This document shows, one piece after another, positions 1 to 6,105 of a stretch of 12,922 nt of DNA (position 1 is its first letter; each line of letters begins with the position of its first letter). The stretch covers positions 1-12,922 of the forward strand of contig CAZJJK010000097.1 of assembly GCA_964546285.1 (NCBI GenBank), given 5' to 3'. The notes beneath the pieces were generated by a model, which did not search any database, was not told the origin of the DNA, and was given only the letters and a program-made list of their open reading frames with translations. The position numbers were made by a program, and so were the translations under genes. This stretch comes from CAZJJK01 sp964546285. GTDB taxonomy: Bacteria > Spirochaetota > Spirochaetia > Treponematales > Breznakiellaceae.

Positions 1-2
1 CA

Positions 3-1562
3 TTAGGCTGGCGCGCTGTTTGAATCTAGCGCCGTCGTTGTATTTCGGCCCCGCCGCTTGGAGCTGTAAAGACAGGAGTCGGCTTCCTTCATCATCGCCT
101 CAATATTTGGTATGCCGTTTTTGTATGTTGAGACACCTATGCTGAGCGTCAACGCGATGTTTTTACCTTCATAGGGAATTGCCGTTTCCGCTATCTTTAG
201 CCGCAGTTTTTCAGCCGCGATTATGGCCGCTTCACGGCCGGCGGCCGAGAGTAGGACAATGAATTCCTCGCCGCCGATACGCGCGGGGCAGTCGTCCAGT
301 CTGAAAGCGGCGCGTAAGCTGTCCGCGACATGGATAAGAACCGCGTCGCCGCCGGCATGGCCGAATTTATCGTTGACTGCCTTGAAATGATCCAAATCGA
401 TCATCAGGATAGAAAAAACGCCGTAGCCGCGCTCCGCCCGCGCGAATTCCTCTCGTGCCCGTACTAAAAAGGAGCGACGGTTAGGCAGGCCGGTAAGCTC
501 ATCGGTCGCCGCCCACCGTTTTAGCCTTTCTTCCTCTTGTTTGGCGGCGGTACAATCATGGAGGCGCATCAGATACCCGGCTACAATACGGTCCTTGCTC
601 ATGATCGGGAAAAGGTCTATCTCAAAGAACCGTGTGTCGCTTATTTTCAAAGCGGGCGGCTTAGCGGACGATCCAAGAGGCTCGGTTAGGCGGCGGACAA
701 TTTCAGGCCAAGCCCTAAACTGAACGGCGGCCGCTTCAGGGCTCCGCGATTTTTCAAGGAACGGAAATAAAGCGCTGGCGGCGGCGTTGTAATCCAAGAT
801 CACACGCTCCTCATCCATAATAACCATGGGATCGGAGGTATAATCAATGATCATCTCCCTTCCCAAGTTTTTGACATTGAGAAAATCAAAGCGAAAAAGA
901 GCGAGCAAGAAGCAGCTTAGGCTTAACGGCGCTAAAAAAGGCGCGTAATCCAAGCCAAGCTTTCCAGGATCCGCTAAAATCAGGCCAATGCTGACAAGCG
1001 GCATGACCGCGGCTCCCAATAAATAGTTAAGAGCCTTTCGTCGTAGCGGTGGTAGAGCGGAGCGGCGAAAAGCCGATATACCTAAAGCGACTAAAAAGCA
1101 TAGGACGATATAGGCGGACTGAACGTAATACCACGGTCCCTTGGAATAGGCGGCCGCTATGAAATACCTATGGTCGCGAAGCTCAAGCGCGGCGTAATAG
1201 AGACCGCTCCATTGATCGCTTATGCGCAAAATAAAGCTAATTATTGGTATAATAAATAATAGACTAAAAGTTACCGTGCGTCGGGAGGGTAGCGCCTTGA
1301 CGAACATTAACGTTATTATTAGCCACAGCGCTGGATAAAACGGTAGAAAAAGATACTGAACGATGCCCCAAAACCTGATGACGCTTGGAGTCGCGCTATT
1401 GAGCTCCATAGCGTAGCCAAAGATATAGAGGGCGGAGCCAAAACAAAAAAACGCGAATATTCTGATTAGCTGACTTTTTCCCTTAGCTAATGAAAAAGCG
1501 CCAAAGGCTATGACTAACCCGGCGCAAATGAATAAATATAAGCTAAGGAACTGAAGAACCAT
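3..1562 (-). CDS. Membrane-bound diguanylate cyclase (7TM sensor, PAS, GGDEF)
   Basis: Likely makes the second messenger cyclic di-GMP from two GTP in response to a signal sensed at the inner membrane. Of 519 residues, about 1-228 are strongly hydrophobic with several membrane spans, resembling the N-terminal 7TM region of histidine-kinase-type sensors. Residues 235-340 look like a PAS domain (DYTSDPMVIMD at 240-250). Residues 350-505 are a full GGDEF domain: DELTGLPNRRSF at 354-365, DLDHFKAVND at 389-398 and the active-site loop GGEEF at 430-434. An RxxD inhibitory site (RLDD, 421-424) sits exactly five residues before GGEEF, so product feedback inhibition is expected. No EAL or HD-GYP domain is present. 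The ATG at 1562 has no Shine-Dalgarno; a TATGCT box ends six bases upstream. The gene diverges from the nitroreductase and the TAA stop lies at 3-5. The sensed ligand is unknown. Confidence 0.93.
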   Translation of the reverse strand: MVLQFLSLYLFICAGLVIAFGAFSLAKGKSQLIRIFAFFCFGSALYIFGYAMELNSATPSVIRFWGIVQYLFLPFYPALWLIITLMFVKALPSRRTVTFSLLFIIPIISFILRISDQWSGLYYAALELRDHRYFIAAAYSKGPWYYVQSAYIVLCFLVALGISAFRRSALPPLRRKALNYLLGAAVMPLVSIGLILADPGKLGLDYAPFLAPLSLSCFLLALFRFDFLNVKNLGREMIIDYTSDPMVIMDEERVILDYNAAASALFPFLEKSRSPEAAAVQFRAWPEIVRRLTEPLGSSAKPPALKISDTRFFEIDLFPIMSKDRIVAGYLMRLHDCTAAKQEEERLKRWAATDELTGLPNRRSFLVRAREEFARAERGYGVFSILMIDLDHFKAVNDKFGHAGGDAVLIHVADSLRAAFRLDDCPARIGGEEFIVLLSAAGREAAIIAAEKLRLKIAETAIPYEGKNIALTLSIGVSTYKNGIPNIEAMMKEADSCLYSSKRRGRNTTTALDSNSAPA

Positions 1563-1568
1563 AGCATA

Positions 1569-1574
1569 AGCATA
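1569..1574 (-). promoter_or_regulatory. Candidate -10 box for the diguanylate cyclase gene
   Basis: TATGCT on the minus strand ends six bases before the ATG at 1562, and the hexamer is immediately repeated (1563-1568). I see no convincing -35 element. If used, transcription would begin at or next to the A of the start codon, giving a leaderless mRNA. This is tentative for this gene alone and is strengthened by the same arrangement at three other starts in the window. Confidence 0.4.
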
Positions 1575-1655
1575 GACTTAAGCGCTCGCGATTGGTAGAG
1601 GGGGAGGCTAATTCGTATCCCAATCCCTAGGGGCCGGCTCCGTGATGGCGTATTT

Positions 1656-1680
1656 ATATCGATTTTTACTTCATCGATAT
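1656..1680. repeat. Operator-like inverted repeat upstream of the nitroreductase gene
   Basis: A perfect 8-bp inverted repeat, ATATCGAT (1656-1663) and ATCGATAT (1673-1680), is separated by 9 bases, giving half-site centres 17 bp apart. It lies in the divergent intergenic region, 13 bp upstream of the candidate -10 box of the nitroreductase gene, so a bound protein would cover the -35 zone. The geometry fits a dimeric regulator. The half-site also occurs by chance inside coding regions of this window, so its sequence alone is not specific. Confidence 0.45.
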
Positions 1681-1692
1681 CAAAAAGCGGTG

Positions 1693-1698
1693 TATCAT
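1693..1698 (+). promoter_or_regulatory. Candidate -10 box for the nitroreductase gene
   Basis: TATCAT ends six bases before the ATG at 1705. A weak -35 match, TTCATC (1670-1675), sits 17 bp upstream inside the inverted repeat. Transcription from this box would start at about the A of the ATG, which agrees with the absence of a Shine-Dalgarno site. Confidence 0.45.
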
Positions 1699-1704
1699 TA
1701 AGCC

Positions 1705-2217
1705 ATGAATGTTTTTGACGCGATCGCCAAAAGGAGAAGCGTACGCTCTTTTTCCGATAAACGGATAGAGCCGGAAAAGCTAAGCTCCATATTTAACGCG
1801 GTGCGCCTGGCACCGTCAGCGCGGAATGCCCAAGAGTGGCGCTTCATCATTGTCCGAGACCCCGATAAACGTTCCGCCGTGGCCGCCGCCGGCGGTCAAC
1901 CCTTTCTAAAGCAATGTCCCGTAATCGTGGTCGCCTGCGCTGAAACCGATAGACGGCCAATGCGCTGCGGTGAAGTCGCTTATCCCATCGATCTCGCCAT
2001 CGCGATTGACCATTTTACCCTCGCGGCCACAGCTATGGGGCTTGGTACATGCTGGATAGGGTCTTTTGATGCCAGGGCGGTACGCGCCGCCTTGGCCATT
2101 CCGGAAATGGTCCCCGTGGTTTCATTGCTGGCGGTCGGTTATCCTAATGATGAGGCCGCTGAAAAGGCGCGGCTCCCGGAGGAACGCATCATAGCTGAAG
2201 ACGGGTGGAATTTTTAG
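1705..2217 (+). CDS. Nitroreductase family FMN-dependent oxidoreductase
   Basis: A small NAD(P)H-dependent flavoprotein of the nitroreductase superfamily, expected to be a cytoplasmic homodimer binding FMN at the subunit interface. At 170 residues it is a normal length for the compact subfamily. The N-terminal RRSVRSFSD (10-18) supplies the FMN phosphate-contacting arginines, APSARNAQEWRF (36-47) is the second flavin segment, and the helix with MGLGTCWIGSF (111-121) plus VVSLLAVGYPNDE (128-140) form the C-terminal half. The true substrate cannot be read from sequence: nitroaromatics, quinones and flavin intermediates are all possible. The gene is monocistronic. The ATG at 1705 has no Shine-Dalgarno but a close -10 box, and an inverted repeat sits just upstream. 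It converges on the YkgJ-type gene. Confidence 0.92.
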   Translation: MNVFDAIAKRRSVRSFSDKRIEPEKLSSIFNAVRLAPSARNAQEWRFIIVRDPDKRSAVAAAGGQPFLKQCPVIVVACAETDRRPMRCGEVAYPIDLAIAIDHFTLAATAMGLGTCWIGSFDARAVRAALAIPEMVPVVSLLAVGYPNDEAAEKARLPEERIIAEDGWNF

Positions 2218-2248
2218 GCGGGATTCGGCTAGTGGCCGCCTAGGCGGC
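2215..2248. repeat. Overlapping palindromes between convergent genes
   Basis: GCCGCCTAGGCGGC (2235-2248) is a perfect 14-bp palindrome. Its left half can instead pair with TAGGCGG at 2215-2221 (CCGCCTA at 2236-2242), giving a 7-bp stem with a 14-base loop. The two folds exclude each other. Neither is followed by a T run on either strand, so this is not a standard intrinsic terminator, although it sits where a bidirectional one would be expected. Confidence 0.5.
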
Positions 2249-2278
2249 TCGTTAGTGTGCATATATAGAAGGTTTGGC

Positions 2279-2296
2279 GATAAAGCCCTCTTTATC
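2279..2296. repeat. Small hairpin at the 3' end of the YkgJ-type gene
   Basis: GATAAAG (2279-2285) and CTTTATC (2290-2296) form a perfect 7-bp stem with a 4-base loop. The stop codon of the minus-strand gene (2292-2294) lies in one arm. The stem is AT-rich and no T run follows. It could help end or protect the transcript, but nothing firm can be said. Confidence 0.4.
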
Positions 2297-2972
2297 CAGC
2301 GCGCGGTAGCGGCGGATTTGTGCCGTCTGGATTATCGTTATCCCCTTTATTTTGGGGAAATTCGATTGTGGCGTGGTCGGTGTATAGTTCCATCAGATAA
2401 CGGAGTTTCCCTTCGGCCGTCTTTACCGCTTCTCTAAGCGGCCGCCTCTTATCGCCCGGAACGAGCGCTTCGGCTTCCCGCGAAAAACAATCCATGAGCG
2501 GCGGAATAAGCTGATAGCGGGCCAATAATTCTTGTTCATTCAATTGACGCTTGCCCGCGACTTCCATCTTCTTGCAGGGGATAAAGCGCGGTCTTCCGTT
2601 TTTGTCTCTATCGCCTGAAAAGGCGAATAAGCGGCAGATTAGGGGCCGTCCGCCGTAAACGACGCAGTGGAAGGACGTATCGGGGTCGGCGAAAGCGCAA
2701 GCGCCTGTCTGTCGTTTCCGCTCCAGCCGGCTTAACAGCTCCGGCTGGTTTTTCAGAATCCAGGCGGCTAAAAACCAAGCCTCAACGTCCAAAAGCTCCG
2801 GCTCAAAACCTTCACAACAGGAACCGCACGCGTCAGGACAACGATAGGGGGTGGCATCCATCCATACGCGCTGCGCCGCGCTTACTCTGTCATAAATATC
2901 AGCTAATGGCCCCAACGCTTGAGCGATGGAGCTGGATCGCAGTCCACTGGGTAGTAAATCTATGTTGCTCAT
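2292..2972 (-). CDS. YkgJ family cysteine-cluster protein
   Basis: A soluble protein of the YkgJ (zinc/iron-chelating, former UPF0153) family, whose conserved cysteines are believed to hold a metal or Fe-S centre; the biochemical role is poorly defined. Counting from the ATG at 2972 (226 residues), the motif CPDACGSCC gives Cys45, 49, 52 and 53, followed by Cys92 (GACAF), Cys103 (FHCVVY), Cys113 (RPLICRLF) and Cys133 (IPCKKM), the usual family order. The last 30 residues are polar, rich in Asn, Asp and Pro, and probably disordered. The frame can be extended upstream to a TTG at 3008, but a good sigma-70 promoter lies across that extension, so I prefer the ATG. There is no Shine-Dalgarno; the -10 box ends 11 bases before the start. 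Apparently monocistronic. Confidence 0.9.
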   Translation of the reverse strand: MSNIDLLPSGLRSSSIAQALGPLADIYDRVSAAQRVWMDATPYRCPDACGSCCEGFEPELLDVEAWFLAAWILKNQPELLSRLERKRQTGACAFADPDTSFHCVVYGGRPLICRLFAFSGDRDKNGRPRFIPCKKMEVAGKRQLNEQELLARYQLIPPLMDCFSREAEALVPGDKRRPLREAVKTAEGKLRYLMELYTDHATIEFPQNKGDNDNPDGTNPPLPRAG

Positions 2973-2983
2973 AAACTTGTCGG

Positions 2984-3013
2984 ATATTACACGATGCTCT
3001 GGGTTCAAGTCAA
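2984..3013 (-). promoter_or_regulatory. Sigma-70-type promoter of the YkgJ-type gene
   Basis: On the minus strand TTGACT (3008-3013, five of six matches to the -35 consensus) is followed 18 bp later by TAATAT (2984-2989, four of six matches to the -10 consensus). Transcription should begin near 2977, only a few bases before the ATG at 2972. The -35 box overlaps the alternative TTG start at 3008, which argues against that start. Confidence 0.65.
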
Positions 3014-3055
3014 GCGACCAGGAAAGGCGCGATTTATGGTTTTAGCGTTTGTGTC

Positions 3056-3101
3056 AAAAATATATATATCTATATATTATAAACATTTGAAAAAATATAA
3101 T
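3056..3101. other. AT-rich patch in the divergent intergenic region
   Basis: Only three of these 46 bases are G or C, in an otherwise GC-richer window. An all-AT inverted repeat (AATATATA at 3059-3066 and TATATATT at 3071-3078) sits inside, and a TATAAT hexamer lies at 3096-3101 on the plus strand without a convincing -35. It may act as an UP-element-like or easily melted regulatory segment, or bind a nucleoid protein. The rest of the 3014-3206 gap shows no gene. Confidence 0.5.
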
Positions 3102-3190
3102 GCCAGCCGTGTACCGGGCGTAAAATATTTAGTCTTGGTCCCTTGGCTCTCCGTAAAAGCGTGAAATAAGAGGCGCCGCGGCTAGGCTCG

Positions 3191-3199
3191 TGCTATACT
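3191..3199 (+). promoter_or_regulatory. Extended -10 promoter of the VWA lipoprotein gene
   Basis: TGCTATACT contains the extended -10 TGn motif and a five-of-six -10 hexamer (TATACT, 3194-3199). Seven bases separate it from the ATG at 3207, so the A of the ATG is at the expected +1. No good -35 is present, which is typical of extended -10 promoters. No Shine-Dalgarno precedes the gene. Confidence 0.55.
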
Positions 3200-3206
3200 T
3201 AAGCGC

Positions 3207-5105
3207 ATGAAAAGCTTAAATCGTCTTATAATTATCTGCGCTTTAGCGGCGCTCTCGGTCGCCTGCGCTTCGGCGCCAGCTCCCAGCGTAAAGGGTGACG
3301 CGGATTCTTATCGTTCTGAGTCGCTTTCTTCTTCTTTAGCCGATTCTTCGGCTTCAAGCGCCGCCGCGCCTTCCGACTCGTTAGCCCCGGAACCTTCTCC
3401 TTTGGCGAAAAGCTCGGCTCCAGGAATGGCGGCCGCGACGGAGGCGGAAGCCGAGGCTTATGAGGACTTCGCCCCGCCTCCGGCGGCCTCTCCCAGGCTT
3501 ATGACGGAAGTCCGCCCCGCCGCTCCTATGGAATCGGGTTTAAAGGCGGGTTTCGCCGACGATAACGCCCAATATAATTATTACCTTGGTTTTGCAGAGG
3601 AAAATTTCGGCGTTTGGCCCTTCCGCGCTATTCCCGTGAAAAACCGGATTATTGTGCGGACCGTTGATGAAAGCGGGGCGGCTTTAGCGAACGTTAAAAT
3701 CGATGTGATAGACGCTTCCGGAAGCGTAGTGGATAGCTGTAAGACCTATGGCGATGGGCAAGCTATAATTACGCCTCCCGAGGACCTAATGGGCCGATGG
3801 ACTATCACGGCGTCTATCCTCGCGGATGGCTTTCCGCTTAGCGCGCGGCGTTCTTTCGCGCTTGACGGGCCAAGGGAGCTGGAGCTGGTTTTACCGACGA
3901 CTCGTTTCTCGCCTTCGCCGGTACCCTTGGACGTGGTCTTTGTTATGGATACCACGGGATCTATGGGCGAGGAGATTGAACGGCTTAAGGCCACAATCGA
4001 TATTATTCGGGATAATCTGGATATGGCCGTTCCTCGGCCTGAACTCCGTTTTGGGCTGGTGCTCTATAAGGATAGAGGCGATGAATATATCGTTCGCGAT
4101 TATCCCCTGACTGGCGACATGGCGAAATTCCGCTCGTATCTAGCCAAGGCCGACGCTTCCGGCGGCGGTGACGAGCCCGAGGATTTGGAGGCGGCCTTAA
4201 AAGCGGCGGTTTCTCCCGCCATGGGCTGGACGGAGAATGGGGCCCGCTTGGTTTTCGTTATAACCGATGCTCCGGCGCAGGCTTATAGAGATAGCGAGGG
4301 GTACGATATAAGCGCCGAAAAGGCTAGGGCCGCGGCCATAAAAATACACACGGTGGGTACCGGCGGTCTCCCCTTAAGCGGGGAATATCAATTAAGGCAA
4401 ATAGCCCAAAGGACTCGCGGGCGCTATATCTTTTTAACCTACGGCGAGCGCGGCGAAAGCGGGGGCGGCGAGCTTGGCGCTGTCAGCCATCATACCGGCG
4501 CCAATTGGACCGCCGAGAGGCTGGAGGCGATAATCATCCGCTTCGCCAAGGAAGAACTAGCTTATTTTTCATCCACTCCGGTGGAAACGCCCCTGGATGA
4601 TTGGTATGAGGCGCGTTCAATCGGCGGGCGCTCGGCTGAGGACATTCTGGATGAATTGTTTACTGAAACTATCGGTCGTCTCGTGGATTATTCCAGCGTC
4701 GCCGTCTCCGGTGGAACGGCGGCCGCTATAATGCCGGTGGCCATATCCAATGAAGTCTCCAGTCAGGATGAGGGGAAATTCGCGCGCAACGCCGAGCGTT
4801 TTGGCGCTAGACTGCTTCAGGCTGCTATCGCCGCGAAACGCTTCCGCTTGGTTGAACGCGACGATTTACAGTCGGTGCTGGCTGAACTGGAATTAAGTAT
4901 GTCAGCTATTGGGGGCGAAGCGGATGTGGTTCGGGTCGGTAAGCTGATTGGCGCCGAGGTGTTGATAGCGCCGACCTTGTTGGCGGTGAGCGGCGCGGAT
5001 TCAGAAACCGAATGGGAGCTGTATATAAAACTGGTCAGGGTGGATACCGCGGAACTCTTATCGGTAGCTCGGGCTAAGATAGGGTACGGTTTGGGTATAG
5101 ATTAG
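3207..5105 (+). CDS. VWA-domain lipoprotein with a CsgG-like C-terminal domain
   Basis: A 632-residue envelope lipoprotein of unknown role. Residues 1-20 are a type II signal peptide ending in LSVAC, with lipidated Cys20. Residues 21-115 are a low-complexity Ser/Ala/Pro/Glu linker. Residues 143-230 look like a carboxypeptidase-regulatory or Ig-like beta domain (NRIIVRTVDESGAAL). Residues 240-455 are a von Willebrand A domain with a MIDAS start DTTGSMGEE (248-256), an acidic GGDEPEDLEAAL segment (320-331) and VITDAPAQ (351-358), so it probably binds a divalent metal and a protein partner. Residues 495-632 resemble the CsgG/FlgO type lipoprotein fold (FRLVERDDLQSVLAELELS at 546-564, GKLIGAEVLIAPTLL at 578-592). 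Start chosen at the ATG after an extended -10 box. The ABC importer begins 55 bp downstream; co-transcription is possible but unproven. Confidence 0.85.
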   Translation: MKSLNRLIIICALAALSVACASAPAPSVKGDADSYRSESLSSSLADSSASSAAAPSDSLAPEPSPLAKSSAPGMAAATEAEAEAYEDFAPPPAASPRLMTEVRPAAPMESGLKAGFADDNAQYNYYLGFAEENFGVWPFRAIPVKNRIIVRTVDESGAALANVKIDVIDASGSVVDSCKTYGDGQAIITPPEDLMGRWTITASILADGFPLSARRSFALDGPRELELVLPTTRFSPSPVPLDVVFVMDTTGSMGEEIERLKATIDIIRDNLDMAVPRPELRFGLVLYKDRGDEYIVRDYPLTGDMAKFRSYLAKADASGGGDEPEDLEAALKAAVSPAMGWTENGARLVFVITDAPAQAYRDSEGYDISAEKARAAAIKIHTVGTGGLPLSGEYQLRQIAQRTRGRYIFLTYGERGESGGGELGAVSHHTGANWTAERLEAIIIRFAKEELAYFSSTPVETPLDDWYEARSIGGRSAEDILDELFTETIGRLVDYSSVAVSGGTAAAIMPVAISNEVSSQDEGKFARNAERFGARLLQAAIAAKRFRLVERDDLQSVLAELELSMSAIGGEADVVRVGKLIGAEVLIAPTLLAVSGADSETEWELYIKLVRVDTAELLSVARAKIGYGLGID

Positions 5106-5129
5106 CTGGGGGAGCGTTGATATAAAGGG

Positions 5130-5156
5130 GGGAGAGATTCTCCCTTATGGAGCTCC
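5130..5156 (+). promoter_or_regulatory. Short hairpin and palindromic Shine-Dalgarno before the ABC importer
   Basis: GGGAGA (5130-5135) and TCTCCC (5139-5144) form a 6-bp stem with a 3-base loop in the 55-bp gap. No T run follows, so I do not call a terminator. The Shine-Dalgarno GGAG (5149-5152), eight bases before the ATG at 5161, lies in the 8-bp palindrome GGAGCTCC (5149-5156). The structure could modulate translation of the binding protein or partly separate it from the upstream gene. Confidence 0.4.
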
Positions 5157-5160
5157 AAAG

Positions 5161-6102
5161 ATGAAAGAACTGAAACGGGTATACGCGTTTTTTCTGGTTT
5201 TGACGTTGGCGGCTGCCGCGTTGTCGGCTCTCGGTCAACGGGAGGCCGCTCACAAGGCTATCCGTATCGGTCTAATGGCTGATTTTACCGGTCTTCCCTT
5301 TCTCGTGGCCGAAAAAGAGGGTTTATTCGCGGCGGCGGGGCTCCCCGTGGTTCTAAGCGTGTTTCGCAGCGCGGTGGAGCGTGATACAGCCCTACACGCT
5401 GGCGTTTTAGACGGCTGTAACGCCGATCTTATCGCCGCTCTTGCCAGTAGACGCGCCGGCTATGACGTGAAAATAGTCGCTTCCGCCCTAAACCGTTTTT
5501 CCTTGGTCGCCAGCCCCGCTGTCGCGGCCGGCGCTTCCGGTCACGGTTTAGGCCTGGCCGATCTTTCCGGCGCTTCGATCGGGCTTTCTCGTAACACGGT
5601 CATTGAGTACGTGGCTGATAGCCTAATAGACCCCATTGTGATTAAAAAGATCGATATTGCCCGTATCCCTATACGTTTGGAGCTATTACTGCGAAACCAG
5701 CTGGACGCGGCGGTGCTGCCCCTGCCCTTTGACGCCCTAGCGGTCGCCGGAGGCGGAGCGATAGTCGCCGATTCGCTTGCCGCCGGCCTGGATCCTGACC
5801 TGTTTATATTCTACGCCGCCGAGTTGGAGGAACGGCCCGACTCTTACGCGGCTCTCTGGCGGACGCTTGATGAAGCGCGCGGCCTTATAGAAGAAAATCC
5901 CGACCGGTATCGGTCGCTTCTTTCATCCAGGCTTGGCTTTGACCAGACGCAGGCGGCGTCCATGCCTTTTCCGGCTTTTCCCCCGTACGTTCCGCCCTCT
6001 GATGAGCAGATACAGCTGGCGGCCCAATGGATGGTGCGCGTCGGCCTTTTAACGACTACAGCCGTGACGGAGAACGCGGTCGCCAAAGGGCTTCTTCCTT
6101 AA
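5161..6102 (+). CDS. ABC transporter substrate-binding protein, NMT1/SsuA-like
   Basis: Probable periplasmic binding protein of an importer in the nitrate/sulfonate/thiamine-precursor class. Residues 1-25 are a signal peptide (basic start, then a hydrophobic core around 9-24). No cysteine follows it, so this is not a lipoprotein; it is either secreted by SPase I or held by an uncleaved anchor. The mature part starts with IRIGLMADFTGLPFLVAEKEGLF (35-57), the typical NMT1-family opening, followed by DGCNADLIAAL (84-94) and YDVKIVAS (101-108). At 313 residues it has a normal length. A Shine-Dalgarno GGAG lies eight bases before the ATG. It heads a tight operon with its ATPase and permease. The ligand is unknown: no riboswitch or biosynthetic neighbour points to thiamine, taurine, riboflavin or nitrate. 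Confidence 0.85.
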   Translation: MKELKRVYAFFLVLTLAAAALSALGQREAAHKAIRIGLMADFTGLPFLVAEKEGLFAAAGLPVVLSVFRSAVERDTALHAGVLDGCNADLIAALASRRAGYDVKIVASALNRFSLVASPAVAAGASGHGLGLADLSGASIGLSRNTVIEYVADSLIDPIVIKKIDIARIPIRLELLLRNQLDAAVLPLPFDALAVAGGGAIVADSLAAGLDPDLFIFYAAELEERPDSYAALWRTLDEARGLIEENPDRYRSLLSSRLGFDQTQAASMPFPAFPPYVPPSDEQIQLAAQWMVRVGLLTTTAVTENAVAKGLLP

Positions 6103-6105
6103 GCT

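Noticed and set aside
2215..2248. Intrinsic terminator between the nitroreductase and YkgJ-type genes
   Set aside because: The palindromes are real, but no T run follows on either strand, so I list them only as repeats.
5106..5160. Riboswitch (for example TPP or FMN) ahead of the NMT1-type importer
   Set aside because: The gap is only 55 bp and holds only a short hairpin and the ribosome site, too small for a known riboswitch of these classes.
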